Source: Clostridium sp. AM22-11AC (lineage in GTDB: Bacteria; Bacillota; Clostridia; Lachnospirales; Lachnospiraceae). Taken from it: DNA of 64,000 nucleotides. The stretch spans positions 124,001 through 188,000 of the forward strand of contig NZ_QUCM01000004.1 of the NCBI RefSeq assembly GCF_003473545.1. The letters are read 5' to 3'. The first letter of the stretch is position 1, and every line of letters begins with the position of its first letter. Below are positions 36,738 to 44,412 of this stretch, in pieces. Made by a program: the position numbers and the translations under genes. The notes beneath the pieces are model-generated. The model did not search any database and was not told the origin of the DNA. It saw only the letters and a list, made by a program, of their open reading frames with translations.

Positions 36738-38129
36738 TTATAAAGCTTTTGCCAGCTGCTTGAGCAGTGCGGCAGTTTCGGGATTTTTAAGCAGTTCCAG
36801 TATCTTCGCTGCATCACTTTCATCACTTTCAGTGACGGCAGTATCCGCAGTTTTAGGCTCTGTATCTTCAACAGGGTCAGGAGTCTTGGATGAGTAAAAT
36901 GCTTCCTCCAATCGCTGAGCGTTTATGCAGCGATCCTCGTCGATGATGTGAGAGTAGACATCTGCAACCATTTTTACCTGAGCATGACCAGAGTCGCCTT
37001 GGACGGATTTCATATCGCCACCATTGAGTTTCAGCTTGTAGGTGATACTGGAGTGACGGAGAGAATGGAATACAACATGAGGCAGTCCGTTTTCTTTGAT
37101 AAGTTTATTGAAAGCACGGTTAATCACCTGGCTTTCCATCGGACGGCCATTGCTGGAGCAAAAGACCAGGTTATTGTCGATGTATTCATCTCCAAACAGA
37201 TCCATCAGCTCATCAATTTCTTTTTTTCTCTCTACCAGCATATAGGCAACTGTTTTCGGCAGGTACACGCGGCGAATACTGGTTTTGGTTTTAGGCTCTT
37301 TCAGGACCAGAGCAGTATGGGTACTGGCTATGCAAGGTGGAAACTTCTTAATAACACCTTTGTCGCTCAAATCGTCCAATGCACCTCGTGTAACCCGTTG
37401 CAGCTCTTTGTTGACGAATATATAAGCTGAACCATTTTCTATGCTCTGTGGTGCAATATCAATGCAGTCCCAGGTAAGGCCCAGCATTTCACCAATGCGT
37501 AAAGAGCAGGAGAACGCCAGATTTAAGGCAAGGGAGAGGATAGGATCATCACAGACTTCCATAGCCTTGCTCAGCGTTTCGGCAGTCCATATATCCCGTT
37601 CTTTATGTTCTTCTTTGGGAAGTGTCGCATTCAGGACAGGGTTACGGCTGATTAGTTCCCAACGCACCGCCTGATTAAAGGCACTGCGAAGTAGCTTGTG
37701 AATTTCTCTTACTGTATGCGGGGTCAGATATTCGCTTGTGGGTTTGCGGTTGTTGACGCTTACCGTTTTCACAGAGAGCAGATCACGGTAATACTTATCC
37801 ATCATCCTTGGAGTGATGTCGGATAGTAACATATCTCCGATAATAGGAGTTATGTAGTTTCTCGCCAGACCACGGCGGCTTTCATATGTTGACATTGCCC
37901 AGGTATTTACACCATAGATGGACATATATTCATCGAGCAGATCGTTCAGGGTCTTTGCCGTAGGAATAAAGAAGGTTCCAGAGTCCTGCTCATACTCAAT
38001 TTGCTTTTTTCGTTTTTTTGCTTCTGCATTTGTGCTGAAGGTTTCCCAACGCTGTCTGCGTTTTCCGTTTTCATCTGTGTAATCATACACCACAGAATAT
38101 TTGCTTTTACGCTTCACGATAGATGCCAT
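36738..38129 (-). CDS. Tyrosine recombinase (element integrase)
   Basis: 463 residues. An N-terminal arm-binding domain (SIVKRKSKYSVVYDYTDENG), a SAM-like core-binding domain (about 65-165) and the catalytic domain with the tyrosine recombinase set: Arg in CSLRIGEML, His/Arg in HSLRHSS, His in GHAQ and the nucleophile Tyr in VYSHI. An unusual acidic C-terminal tail follows. I choose the ATG at 38129, 8 nt after AGGAG, rather than the ATG at 38135 which is only 2 nt away. Drives integration and excision at the adjacent tRNA-Arg. Confidence 0.9.
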   Translation of the reverse strand: MASIVKRKSKYSVVYDYTDENGKRRQRWETFSTNAEAKKRKKQIEYEQDSGTFFIPTAKTLNDLLDEYMSIYGVNTWAMSTYESRRGLARNYITPIIGDMLLSDITPRMMDKYYRDLLSVKTVSVNNRKPTSEYLTPHTVREIHKLLRSAFNQAVRWELISRNPVLNATLPKEEHKERDIWTAETLSKAMEVCDDPILSLALNLAFSCSLRIGEMLGLTWDCIDIAPQSIENGSAYIFVNKELQRVTRGALDDLSDKGVIKKFPPCIASTHTALVLKEPKTKTSIRRVYLPKTVAYMLVERKKEIDELMDLFGDEYIDNNLVFCSSNGRPMESQVINRAFNKLIKENGLPHVVFHSLRHSSITYKLKLNGGDMKSVQGDSGHAQVKMVADVYSHIIDEDRCINAQRLEEAFYSSKTPDPVEDTEPKTADTAVTESDESDAAKILELLKNPETAALLKQLAKAL

Positions 38130-38544
38130 TTTCATTGCTCCTTTCTGAGATTTTCACATAATGAGTTTGCTTTTGATACCAGGCTTCAAAACTGCTGGTA
38201 ATGATACGAATTCTTCGATCAATCAAGGTCGTCTCAAAATAGCCCCTTTTAACAAGGTCATAAGCTGTGCCAGATTTCAGCCCCAAAAGATCCGCCATTT
38301 CCGGAACTGACATCGTAGTATGCCTCCATTTCTCTCCGGGCGGTGTACCATCCACTTTTTTATAGTGGAACTGGCCGGCATACCAATCTTCAAAGCTATC
38401 CAGCATAACTCTCATTCGTCCGGCCACTTGAATTGTTTTGAAATAGTTCTTTTTAACCAACCAGTAGGATTCTACTTTACCAAGCCCAAGCATTTTGCCC
38501 ATCTCTGGTACAGACATACTGGTCTTTACTCTTTGTTTTTGCAT
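38107..38544 (-). CDS. Protein with two excisionase-type HTH domains
   Basis: 145 residues holding two copies of the same module: MSVPEMGKMLGLGK (about 10-55) and MSVPEMADLLGLKSG (about 78-125), each followed by a recognition helix and an SFEDWY/SFEAWY ending as in MerR/Xis-like DNA-binding proteins. It overlaps the integrase start by 23 nt. Probably a recombination directionality factor that binds paired sites in the att region; the duplication is unusual. Confidence 0.75.
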   Translation of the reverse strand: MQKQRVKTSMSVPEMGKMLGLGKVESYWLVKKNYFKTIQVAGRMRVMLDSFEDWYAGQFHYKKVDGTPPGEKWRHTTMSVPEMADLLGLKSGTAYDLVKRGYFETTLIDRRIRIITSSFEAWYQKQTHYVKISERSNENGIYREA

Positions 38545-38648
38545 GGCTTTTGCCTCCTCTATAAAGTTTTTCTTGCTATGGCCTCATTGTAAGAGAAAGC
38601 AGAAAAAAAGTTAAGGATGTCGATTTGGAGATCGGCATCCTTGACAAA

Positions 38649-38876
38649 TCATTCATCTGCGTGATCCAGCCAGTCATCAAAGCTCTTTTTGGAAATGCGG
38701 ATATGACCGCCGACTCTGACGCTGTGGAATACACCCTGTTTTACCAGATTATATGCTGTGGGACGACTGATACCCAGAATGTCCTGAATCTCATCGACCG
38801 TATAGGTTCTTTTGTCATAGCTGACAGGATTTTGTTCATTAAAGCGGTTCAATTCCGCAATTCTTGCTTCAAACAT
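38649..38876 (-). CDS. Excisionase-type HTH protein
   Basis: A 75-residue protein with one HTH_17 domain: TYTVDEIQDILGISRPTAYN, then VRVGGHIRISKKSFDDWLD. AAGGAGG lies before the start. With the double-HTH protein and integrase it forms the element's recombination module. Confidence 0.8.
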   Translation of the reverse strand: MFEARIAELNRFNEQNPVSYDKRTYTVDEIQDILGISRPTAYNLVKQGVFHSVRVGGHIRISKKSFDDWLDHADE

Positions 38877-38906
38877 AAAAACGCCTCCTTTATCCGGTAA
38901 GTGGCC

Positions 38907-39287
38907 TTACGGAGCCTCCATTTCCTCCGGAATATGAATATCTAAACTAACTTGCAGAGCATCATCAATCGCTCTCATTTCTTCGCGAGATACGCGCCCA
39001 ATGTACGATAAAACACGCCTTTTATCAATCGTTTTAATTTGCTCCAGCAGAACAACAGATTTCAGTCCAAGCTCTGGAACGCTCTCCAATGCATAGTGTG
39101 TGGGCAGCTCCTTTTTCTTAATCCATTTACTGGTGAGTGGAGCTACGATCAAAGTGGGGCAGAAAAAATTCCCCACATTGTTTTGAAGAACCAGGACAGG
39201 ACGGGTGCCGCCTTGCTCTGATCCAAAATAAGGGTTCAAATTGGCATAATATAAATCCCCACGCTTATAAATCCAATCTTCTTTCAT
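38907..39287 (-). CDS. MazF/PemK-type toxin (endoribonuclease family)
   Basis: 126 residues. The PemK/MazF core is clear: RGDLYYANLNPYFGSEQGG, RPVLVLQNN, TLIVAPLTSK and LLEQIKTIDKRRV. Such proteins cut single-stranded mRNA. I use the ATG at 39287, 6 nt after AGGAGG. No recognisable MazE-type antitoxin gene sits before it, which is unusual; only a 33-codon frame and long leader lie upstream. It may stabilise the element or serve another role. Confidence 0.85.
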   Translation of the reverse strand: MKEDWIYKRGDLYYANLNPYFGSEQGGTRPVLVLQNNVGNFFCPTLIVAPLTSKWIKKKELPTHYALESVPELGLKSVVLLEQIKTIDKRRVLSYIGRVSREEMRAIDDALQVSLDIHIPEEMEAP

Positions 39288-39774
39288 GTTCATCCTCCTA
39301 TGTTTTGAGATTTGATTATGTAAGAAGGAGGCTCTGCAAATTACAGAGTCTCCTTCAATTTAGCGCCTGTTTTATCCCTTACTTGTCCACGACACCCCAG
39401 GGATTTGGGTAATCATTAAGCCGCAGGTGGCTGGCCTGCTTCTCAGGAGTTTCACCTCCACTTCGTTTGGTCTTACCCATGGCCTGCGACGGTTATTATC
39501 ACGCTCGGACTATGGCTGTAAGAGAGCTTTCCTCCTTGTTATGCCATGACCGGATGCCATCCGATGTATTCCAGCCTGATATATTTCTGATAAACCGAAA
39601 ACTCATCTATACAGCAAAAATGGGTTGGCCTGTTATGCGAGTGGCAGCTCTCAGAAAATATACCGCTGATGTAGCGGCTATTACGCCCAAAGAGGATCAA
39701 ACTTAATGATTCGTATATGAGGTTGTCAAGGTGCAAGTGAAAGGATTTCCCTCTCACTTGCTACTGCCACTTTT
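39288..39774 (-). other. Long leader region between sigma factor and mazF genes
   Basis: 487 bp with a 33-codon frame, a hairpin GAAGGAG..CTCTG/CAGAG..CTCCTTC at 39324-39356 just before mazF, a hairpin CAAGTGA/TCACTTG near 39740-39765 after the sigma gene, and an isolated AAGGAGG near 39530 with no start codon at proper distance. A plus-strand open frame at 39467-39706 has no ribosome site. The region looks structured and may be an RNA leader. Confidence 0.4.
39379..39480 (-). CDS. Possible 33-residue peptide upstream of mazF
   Basis: The frame starts MGKTKRSGGETPEKQA and ends LNDYPNPWGVVDK, a composition that looks protein-like (charged N-terminus, aromatic end). There is no clear Shine-Dalgarno. 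It is read in the same direction as mazF and ends 92 bp before it. It could be a leader peptide or, less likely, an antitoxin; it lacks the AbrB-type fold of MazE. Confidence 0.4.
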   Translation of the reverse strand: MGKTKRSGGETPEKQASHLRLNDYPNPWGVVDK

Positions 39775-40323
39775 TTAGAAAATCGCAACCAACTTTTTTA
39801 TTTTTTCTTCAATTTTTTTCAATCGCTTATCTGCGGCTTGCCGAGTAATACCATATCGTTGGGCTAAACAAGTTGCATTTGGTATTTTCATTTCATAATA
39901 GGACAATATAAAATCTCGTTCTGCTGGACTCAGTTTCAATAGAGCTTGGTGTAAATCCTCAAGAAGTAAATTCTGAATAGCTTGTTCCGCAGTATCAACA
40001 GATTCATCCACAAACAAATCTGTATCCTGATAACCTTCCTCTGTGCCGTCACGATCTCCCACATGAGAAGCCGGGAATATAGAGCGACTTTTCTCATGTT
40101 CCTGGAGATAGCGGCTGTGGCGGTCCTCCTGTTGGTATTTTTCAAAATCTTTGCGAGAACATTCCATGATAATGCGGTCATCTTCATCACGGAACATTTT
40201 GACTGTTTCAACAAAAAAGCGCCCAGTAAAGCAACCATTGCGGCGTGCCTTACTGAACGCTGAAAAACTGATTTCCTCCCATTCCTGTGGGCTGTTATTT
40301 TTCCAAATGAATACTCTCGTCAT
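39775..40323 (-). CDS. Sigma-70 family (ECF-like) RNA polymerase sigma factor of the element
   Basis: 182 residues. The C-terminal 60 residues form a sigma region 4 helix-turn-helix (LSPAERDFILSYYEM and AQRYGITRQAADKRLKKIEE). The N-terminal half is charged and lacks a clear region 2, as in many conjugative-element sigma-like proteins. The ATG at 40323 has GGAGG upstream. It probably directs transcription of element genes. Confidence 0.75.
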   Translation of the reverse strand: MTRVFIWKNNSPQEWEEISFSAFSKARRNGCFTGRFFVETVKMFRDEDDRIIMECSRKDFEKYQQEDRHSRYLQEHEKSRSIFPASHVGDRDGTEEGYQDTDLFVDESVDTAEQAIQNLLLEDLHQALLKLSPAERDFILSYYEMKIPNATCLAQRYGITRQAADKRLKKIEEKIKKLVAIF

Positions 40324-40407
40324 ATCCTTTCCTCCGTTCAAATTCTTGGTAGTCAGCGAATTTGAACGGTGTCATGGATATTTTGCTATGTACGCCTCCC
40401 AGCGCAT
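40295..40407 (-). CDS. Two overlapping micro-ORFs before the sigma factor gene
   Basis: An 11-codon frame (MRWEAYIAKYP, 40372-40407) with AGGAGG 5 nt upstream overlaps by ATGA a 26-codon frame (40295-40375, begins MTPFKFADYQEF) that runs into the sigma gene in another frame. The chain of overlaps suggests translational coupling or attenuation. Speculative without conservation data. Confidence 0.3.
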
Positions 40408-40494
40408 ACCGGCCTCCTAATACCGGGCAAAGAAAAAGGCCGGAAGTGTTTTCACCTCCAGCCATGTTCCTGCCGCCATATTGCAGCAGGAATG

Positions 40495-40518
40495 AAAAAA
40501 GCCCGGTTAATGCCGGGC
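40495..40518 (-). terminator. Terminator upstream of the sigma factor gene
   Basis: GCCCGG / CCGGGC stem (40501-40518) followed on the minus strand by UUUUUU; it ends the ArpU-like transcript. Confidence 0.85.
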
Positions 40519-40604
40519 CTTATGTAGAAAAGTATTCAATTTAGCGCATTCCTGCCACTATAACAAGTATAGCAGGTCGGAAGTCGGAAGGGAGTAGGGA
40601 TTAG

Positions 40605-40655
40605 GTCGGGGATTTGTCGGGATTTAGTCGGGATTTAGTCGGGATTTAGTCGGGG
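40605..40655. repeat. 11-bp tandem repeat GTCGGGATTTA
   Basis: Three perfect units (40616-40648) flanked by partial ones, in a GTCGG-rich stretch from about 40576. The repeat starts inside the last codons of the ArpU-like gene and includes its stop. Confidence 0.75.
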
Positions 40656-41171
40656 CAGCTCCTCCAGGACTTCTGGAATAGAATATCCAAACAAGCAAAC
40701 AGAAAATAAATAGATGGCTTCTCGTTTTCGGTCATAAAAGACACTGCGCTCTATATTTAGTTCTTCCAGCAATTCTTTCTCTGTACTGTTGAACCGATAG
40801 ATAAATTGCTTAGTCAAAATTTCATAGTAAAGTTCTCCTCGATCCGGATACCGTTTCAGACGAAGGAGTGCACGGTCAATAATATTGACTAGCATTTGAT
40901 TTTGAACAAGGCAGCAAACTTTTTCTTCAAAGGCTTGCAGTTCAATATCTGGTGCAAAATTTTCAAGATAGCAGAGGCCAGACTCTATATCTTGTTCTCC
41001 CATAATCCAAGCAGTTTCTTGTAATTCTTCTGCCCGTTCACTCAGAACCCAGACTACATCACGGTAAATCTTTAGAATCAGCTTACTTCTATGAAACGCA
41101 GCGTCGCTGTTAAGCCCCAAAGCTGTTAGCCTGCTGTTACATTTTTGGATTGTTGTGCTTTCTTTTCTCAT
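40635..41171 (-). CDS. ArpU/DUF1492-like phage-type transcriptional regulator
   Basis: 178 residues, helical. The C-terminal part resembles ArpU-type regulators: YEILTKQFI then ELLEELNIERSVFYDRKREAI, a helix-turn-helix of sigma-region-4 type. The start has AAGGAGG next to a perfect 20-bp operator, so the gene is under control of the XRE repressor. It probably activates element genes after derepression. Family assignment is by eye. Confidence 0.55.
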   Translation of the reverse strand: MRKESTTIQKCNSRLTALGLNSDAAFHRSKLILKIYRDVVWVLSERAEELQETAWIMGEQDIESGLCYLENFAPDIELQAFEEKVCCLVQNQMLVNIIDRALLRLKRYPDRGELYYEILTKQFIYRFNSTEKELLEELNIERSVFYDRKREAIYLFSVCLFGYSIPEVLEELPRLNPD

Positions 41172-41185
41172 AGAACATCCCTCCT

Positions 41186-41205
41186 TGTTCGCAATATTGC
41201 GAACA
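41186..41205. promoter_or_regulatory. Perfect 20-bp operator of the ArpU-like gene
   Basis: TGTTCGCAATATTGCGAACA, a perfect palindrome just upstream of the ribosome site. Its outer halves recur at 42288-42307 before the XRE repressor gene. Confidence 0.75.
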
Positions 41206-41275
41206 TATTAGGTACAAAATAGCATAGCAGAGGAGCGTGAGAGAGGGCAGTGCCTCTCTCTATTCCCCCATTTGG

Positions 41276-41890
41276 TTATATCAGGTTTCTGGATTTTAGA
41301 CGAATCTGCATTGCTTGCTTGGAAACCTCAAAAATATTTGCCATTTCAGCAATGAGCTGTTCATCTGTCCGGCCTATTTTAAGCCGGTAAAAACATTTTT
41401 TGATCTGCGGTAAAGGCATCAGCAGAGCAGAAGCCAGAGTATCCGCCTGACGCTCAATTATGCCATGACTTTCGTCGGAAGAAACATTTCCGTTATAAGC
41501 AGCAACATCTCCAGTACCAGAGTACAACTTCTTATGTAGTACCCAATGAGCCAGCTCATGGGCACAGGTAAAACGGAGCCGCCCTAATTTTGACGGATCA
41601 CAAAGCCGTTCATCAATTAAGATTGTACCGGCTCTTACTGCAATCATTCGATACTGTCTCTGTATCTGGTCATATAAGACAACAGCACCGTCATCGAAAA
41701 TTGTTTCCCCTAATATCTTGGGGTTTTTTCTTAGTGTATGAAACTCCAGGATTAGATCAAACTTTGTCTCGATAATGGTTTCGATTGGCACAGGACATGG
41801 TTGCCCGGATAGCAGAGAGGGATCATATTCCATCAGGATTTTTCGCCCTACTGCCTCGATTGCTTCTGTACGGATTTGTGGAATTGACAA
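41276..41890 (-). CDS. ImmA/IrrE-type metallopeptidase
   Basis: 204 residues with the zinc motif HELAH at 111-115 and the usual LRFTCAHELAHWVLH context. In ICEBs1-type elements, ImmA cleaves the ImmR repressor to trigger excision. The start is a TTG behind GGGGGG, 11 bp after the XRE repressor stop, so both are made together. A C-terminal helical region follows the protease. Confidence 0.85.
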   Translation of the reverse strand: MSIPQIRTEAIEAVGRKILMEYDPSLLSGQPCPVPIETIIETKFDLILEFHTLRKNPKILGETIFDDGAVVLYDQIQRQYRMIAVRAGTILIDERLCDPSKLGRLRFTCAHELAHWVLHKKLYSGTGDVAAYNGNVSSDESHGIIERQADTLASALLMPLPQIKKCFYRLKIGRTDEQLIAEMANIFEVSKQAMQIRLKSRNLI

Positions 41891-41901
41891 AGCTCTCCCC
41901 C

Positions 41902-42270
41902 CTATCGTTTACGCTCCTTTAGCATTTTCATAAATGTCTGCCATTCTTCATCGGTAGCATCTACTTCTTTTGCCACACGCAAGGCTGCCCGAACAATATC
42001 TTTTTCCATGATATAGTCTGGCAAATCAGCAGATACTGTATTGCGTGATTTTGCAGCCAGATCCAAAAGCAACTCATGTTCTGATTTATCCAAATTCAGA
42101 AAGGCAGAGATGCGTTCCACAAAATCTCCATTGGGTGCAGGACGGCGGCTTTGCTCAATATCACACAGATAACCGTAAGCAATATTCAAATGCTTGGCTG
42201 TATCGCGTAAATTGAATTTGTGCGCCTTGCGTTTCTCGGCTATAAATGATCCAAAAGTTATATTGCCCAC
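41902..42270 (-). CDS. XRE repressor (ImmR-like)
   Basis: 122 residues. The N-terminal helix-turn-helix is FGSFIAEKRKAHKFNLRDTAKHLNIAYGYLCDIE (split here by eye into helices 2-3 near residues 12-45). The C-terminal half should contact RNA polymerase or ImmA. I choose the GTG at 42270, 8 nt after AGAGG. The operator upstream and next to the ArpU-like gene fits an autoregulated lysogeny-type switch. Confidence 0.82.
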   Translation of the reverse strand: MGNITFGSFIAEKRKAHKFNLRDTAKHLNIAYGYLCDIEQSRRPAPNGDFVERISAFLNLDKSEHELLLDLAAKSRNTVSADLPDYIMEKDIVRAALRVAKEVDATDEEWQTFMKMLKERKR

Positions 42271-42287
42271 AGCATTCACCTCTCATT

Positions 42288-42340
42288 TGTTCGACGAACT
42301 GCGAACATCTTGCTTATATTGTATATCGAACATCTGTTCA
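42288..42340. promoter_or_regulatory. Operator pair before the XRE repressor gene
   Basis: TGTTCG-8-CGAACA at 42288-42307 has the same 20-bp geometry as the operator at 41186. A second inverted pair CGAACA-TC-TGTTCA lies at 42327-42340. Confidence 0.7.
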
Positions 42341-42364
42341 CTTCAAGGATAAAAATTTCATTTG

Positions 42365-42398
42365 AAAAGAGGTGTTAAAAATCAATAACACCTCTTTT
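42365..42398 (-). terminator. Terminator of the WYL regulator gene
   Basis: AAAAGAGGTGTTA / TAACACCTCTTTT, 13-bp perfect stem directly after the stop codon. Confidence 0.9.
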
Positions 42399-42401
42399 GC
42401 G

Positions 42402-43364
42402 CTATATAAATTCCTGAGCGATTTGCTGTATTTCTGTAATGCACTCTTTTGGGGATAGAATCTTTATTTTCCCCTTGAATTTGAATATCCAGCCATAAAA
42501 AGTTCCACTGGGGTTCACTTCAATTTTGGCTGTGAAGTGCCCGTCATCATACCTCTCAACAGGGACATCTTCTCCGTAATGGTCTATGATTACACGCATC
42601 AGTTCGTTTTCACATAACAGGGTTACTTCCTTCGATGACTCTGATGTAAACATATCAACCATTTTGTTTGTATAGGAGGCTACATCAAATCCCTCTACTG
42701 GCATAAAGCAAGTTTCAAGGTTTTCTACGCTTGTTAGCCGATCTACACGGAAGTGAGCAATTTTCTGATGCTTCAGAGAATATCCAATTAAATAATAGTG
42801 GTCATTTTTCCATTCCAGCGCATAAGGATTTACGACATAATAATATCCATCATGCTTTAAGATTTTCTTTTTTTCTTGAGTATATTCATAGTATTGGAAC
42901 CGAATTTGCTGATGGTTTCCAATCGCTGTTTGGATATTGTCAATGATGTAGTAAACCTTTTCATTATGCGGTTTGACACGGCTGGATAAAGCAGCAAATT
43001 TTTGAAGCTGCTTTGCCTGATGTAGACTGGTCAGACGGCATAATTTCTGCACCAGCTCCTCAGACTTCTTGGCAGAAATGATCTTCGAGGATGCTACTGC
43101 GTCTGTCAGCATTTTCAGTTCTGGATACTCAAACAGGCGGTTTCCCATAAAATATTGGTTTTGGGTACTCTTAACCACCACAATATCAATCCCCGCATCG
43201 ATCAGCGCATTGGTATCTGCGTAAACAGTCTGCCGCACTGCCTGAATTCCTTTTCCATTCAGATGGGCAATGATGTCAGATACTGTGGCGGGATGGTTTT
43301 CATCGGTCCGCTCATAGAGAAACCGGAGTAATTCCAGTATCCGCATATTTGTTGAATTCTGCAT
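42402..43364 (-). CDS. WYL-domain transcriptional regulator
   Basis: 320 residues: N-terminal HTH (about 5-75, with DIIAHLNGKGIQAVRQTVYAD), central WYL domain (about 140-215, with KHDGYYYVVNPYALEWKN) and a C-terminal WCX-like extension. WYL regulators sense nucleic acid fragments or other ligands and often control phage-defence or element genes. It ends the right-to-left gene run that includes the immunity cargo, 29 bp from the small membrane protein gene. Confidence 0.85.
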   Translation of the reverse strand: MQNSTNMRILELLRFLYERTDENHPATVSDIIAHLNGKGIQAVRQTVYADTNALIDAGIDIVVVKSTQNQYFMGNRLFEYPELKMLTDAVASSKIISAKKSEELVQKLCRLTSLHQAKQLQKFAALSSRVKPHNEKVYYIIDNIQTAIGNHQQIRFQYYEYTQEKKKILKHDGYYYVVNPYALEWKNDHYYLIGYSLKHQKIAHFRVDRLTSVENLETCFMPVEGFDVASYTNKMVDMFTSESSKEVTLLCENELMRVIIDHYGEDVPVERYDDGHFTAKIEVNPSGTFYGWIFKFKGKIKILSPKECITEIQQIAQEFI

Positions 43365-43392
43365 ACTTCACCTCCTCGATTCTTAAAATGGC

Positions 43393-43533
43393 CTATTTTG
43401 TATGGTGTCCAGCCCCAAAGACCAGAAGCAGGGCGACAGCACAGAGAAGCAGGCCGATCCAATTTCGATCTATAATCAGCTTGATCACCGCCACAAGCAG
43501 AAGTCCGCCTACCAGGAGCACAACGCCATTCAT
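43393..43533 (-). CDS. 46-residue membrane peptide, last gene of the immunity array
   Basis: MNGVVLLVGGLLLVAVIKLI, then a short charged turn (IDRN) and a second hydrophobic stretch to GAGHHTK: two membrane segments. Its ATG directly follows the TGA of the DUF4261 gene, so translation should be coupled. Such small membrane proteins can act as immunity partners, but nothing here proves it. Confidence 0.65.
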   Translation of the reverse strand: MNGVVLLVGGLLLVAVIKLIIDRNWIGLLLCAVALLLVFGAGHHTK

Positions 43534-44412
43534 TCAGCGTCCTCCCGAAGCATAGTTTCCCATGTTGATGTCCAGCACCCCTCTGGGCGGCTGGATCAAG
43601 GCATCTTCATATTGGCACTTCCACTGGATCTCCCGGCACATCTGGCCATCCGCCACGCCGTCTATGGTTTCCCCATCCTCAATGGGGTTATCATGCTCCA
43701 GAATATAGGACGCTGCATTATAGGCGTGGTTTACCACCCAGTTGGGGTCCATGCCGTGGAAGTGGTACTGGAGATCCGGCAAAAACAGGGTGCTCATGCC
43801 CACCGTGTCGATGAGCATATCCTCCGTGCCCTCGATGTTGAAGAAACGGACATTGACGCCAAAGCGGATGAACCGATCCGGCCCCTCAATCTGATGGGAG
43901 CGCACATCCTCTGCCAGAAACAGCTTGCCGCAGTTCTGGAAATAGAACGCCTCACAGGTGGGGTACAGCTCTGCCAGAGCCTCCAGAAAGTCGGCATCCA
44001 GGTTGGCACGCTCCAGCGCTGAAAGCGCCGCAGTCAGCATATCGGTGGCCACCACCTGATATTTGTACTCCCGGAAGATCCGGTCACGGTCCTCCTGGCA
44101 GTCCCACATCTGGCTCATCAGAAAGGCATCAAAGCCTTTGCCCTTGAACTTGTCGCATTTCATCACCATCAGCTGTACCGGGCACTTGCCGTCCTGAAAT
44201 TCCGCGACATGATCCAGGGCGGCAAAGCCGGCCATTTTCTTATCATAACAGAAGCACTCTGTTGATCCGATGTGCTTCTCCATTATGGCAGTCATTTTTT
44301 CTTTATCCGGCATTTCTACCGGCTCTTTGAACAGCATCTGAATGAGATAGGGACCTCCGGGCTGGGGGCCTTTTTTGTCGTCCAGATTTTGCTGGAAAGC
44401 TTTATTGCTCAT
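43534..44412 (-). CDS. DUF4261 family protein, immunity-like
   Basis: 292 residues. The C-terminal part (DTVGMSTLFLPDLQYHFHG, then NHAYNAASYILEHDNPIEDG) matches the DUF4261 pattern, a family linked to polymorphic toxin immunity loci. A second DUF4261-like domain occurs inside the 2074-residue protein of the same array. I use the ATG at 44412 (GGAGG upstream); it overlaps the previous gene by ATGA. No membrane segment. Confidence 0.7.
   Translation of the reverse strand: MSNKAFQQNLDDKKGPQPGGPYLIQMLFKEPVEMPDKEKMTAIMEKHIGSTECFCYDKKMAGFAALDHVAEFQDGKCPVQLMVMKCDKFKGKGFDAFLMSQMWDCQEDRDRIFREYKYQVVATDMLTAALSALERANLDADFLEALAELYPTCEAFYFQNCGKLFLAEDVRSHQIEGPDRFIRFGVNVRFFNIEGTEDMLIDTVGMSTLFLPDLQYHFHGMDPNWVVNHAYNAASYILEHDNPIEDGETIDGVADGQMCREIQWKCQYEDALIQPPRGVLDINMGNYASGGR

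Noticed and set aside
39467..39706. 79-codon plus-strand frame upstream of mazF
   Set aside because: No ribosome site and opposite to the direction of all neighbours; it overlaps the better 33-codon frame. Kept only as part of the leader description.
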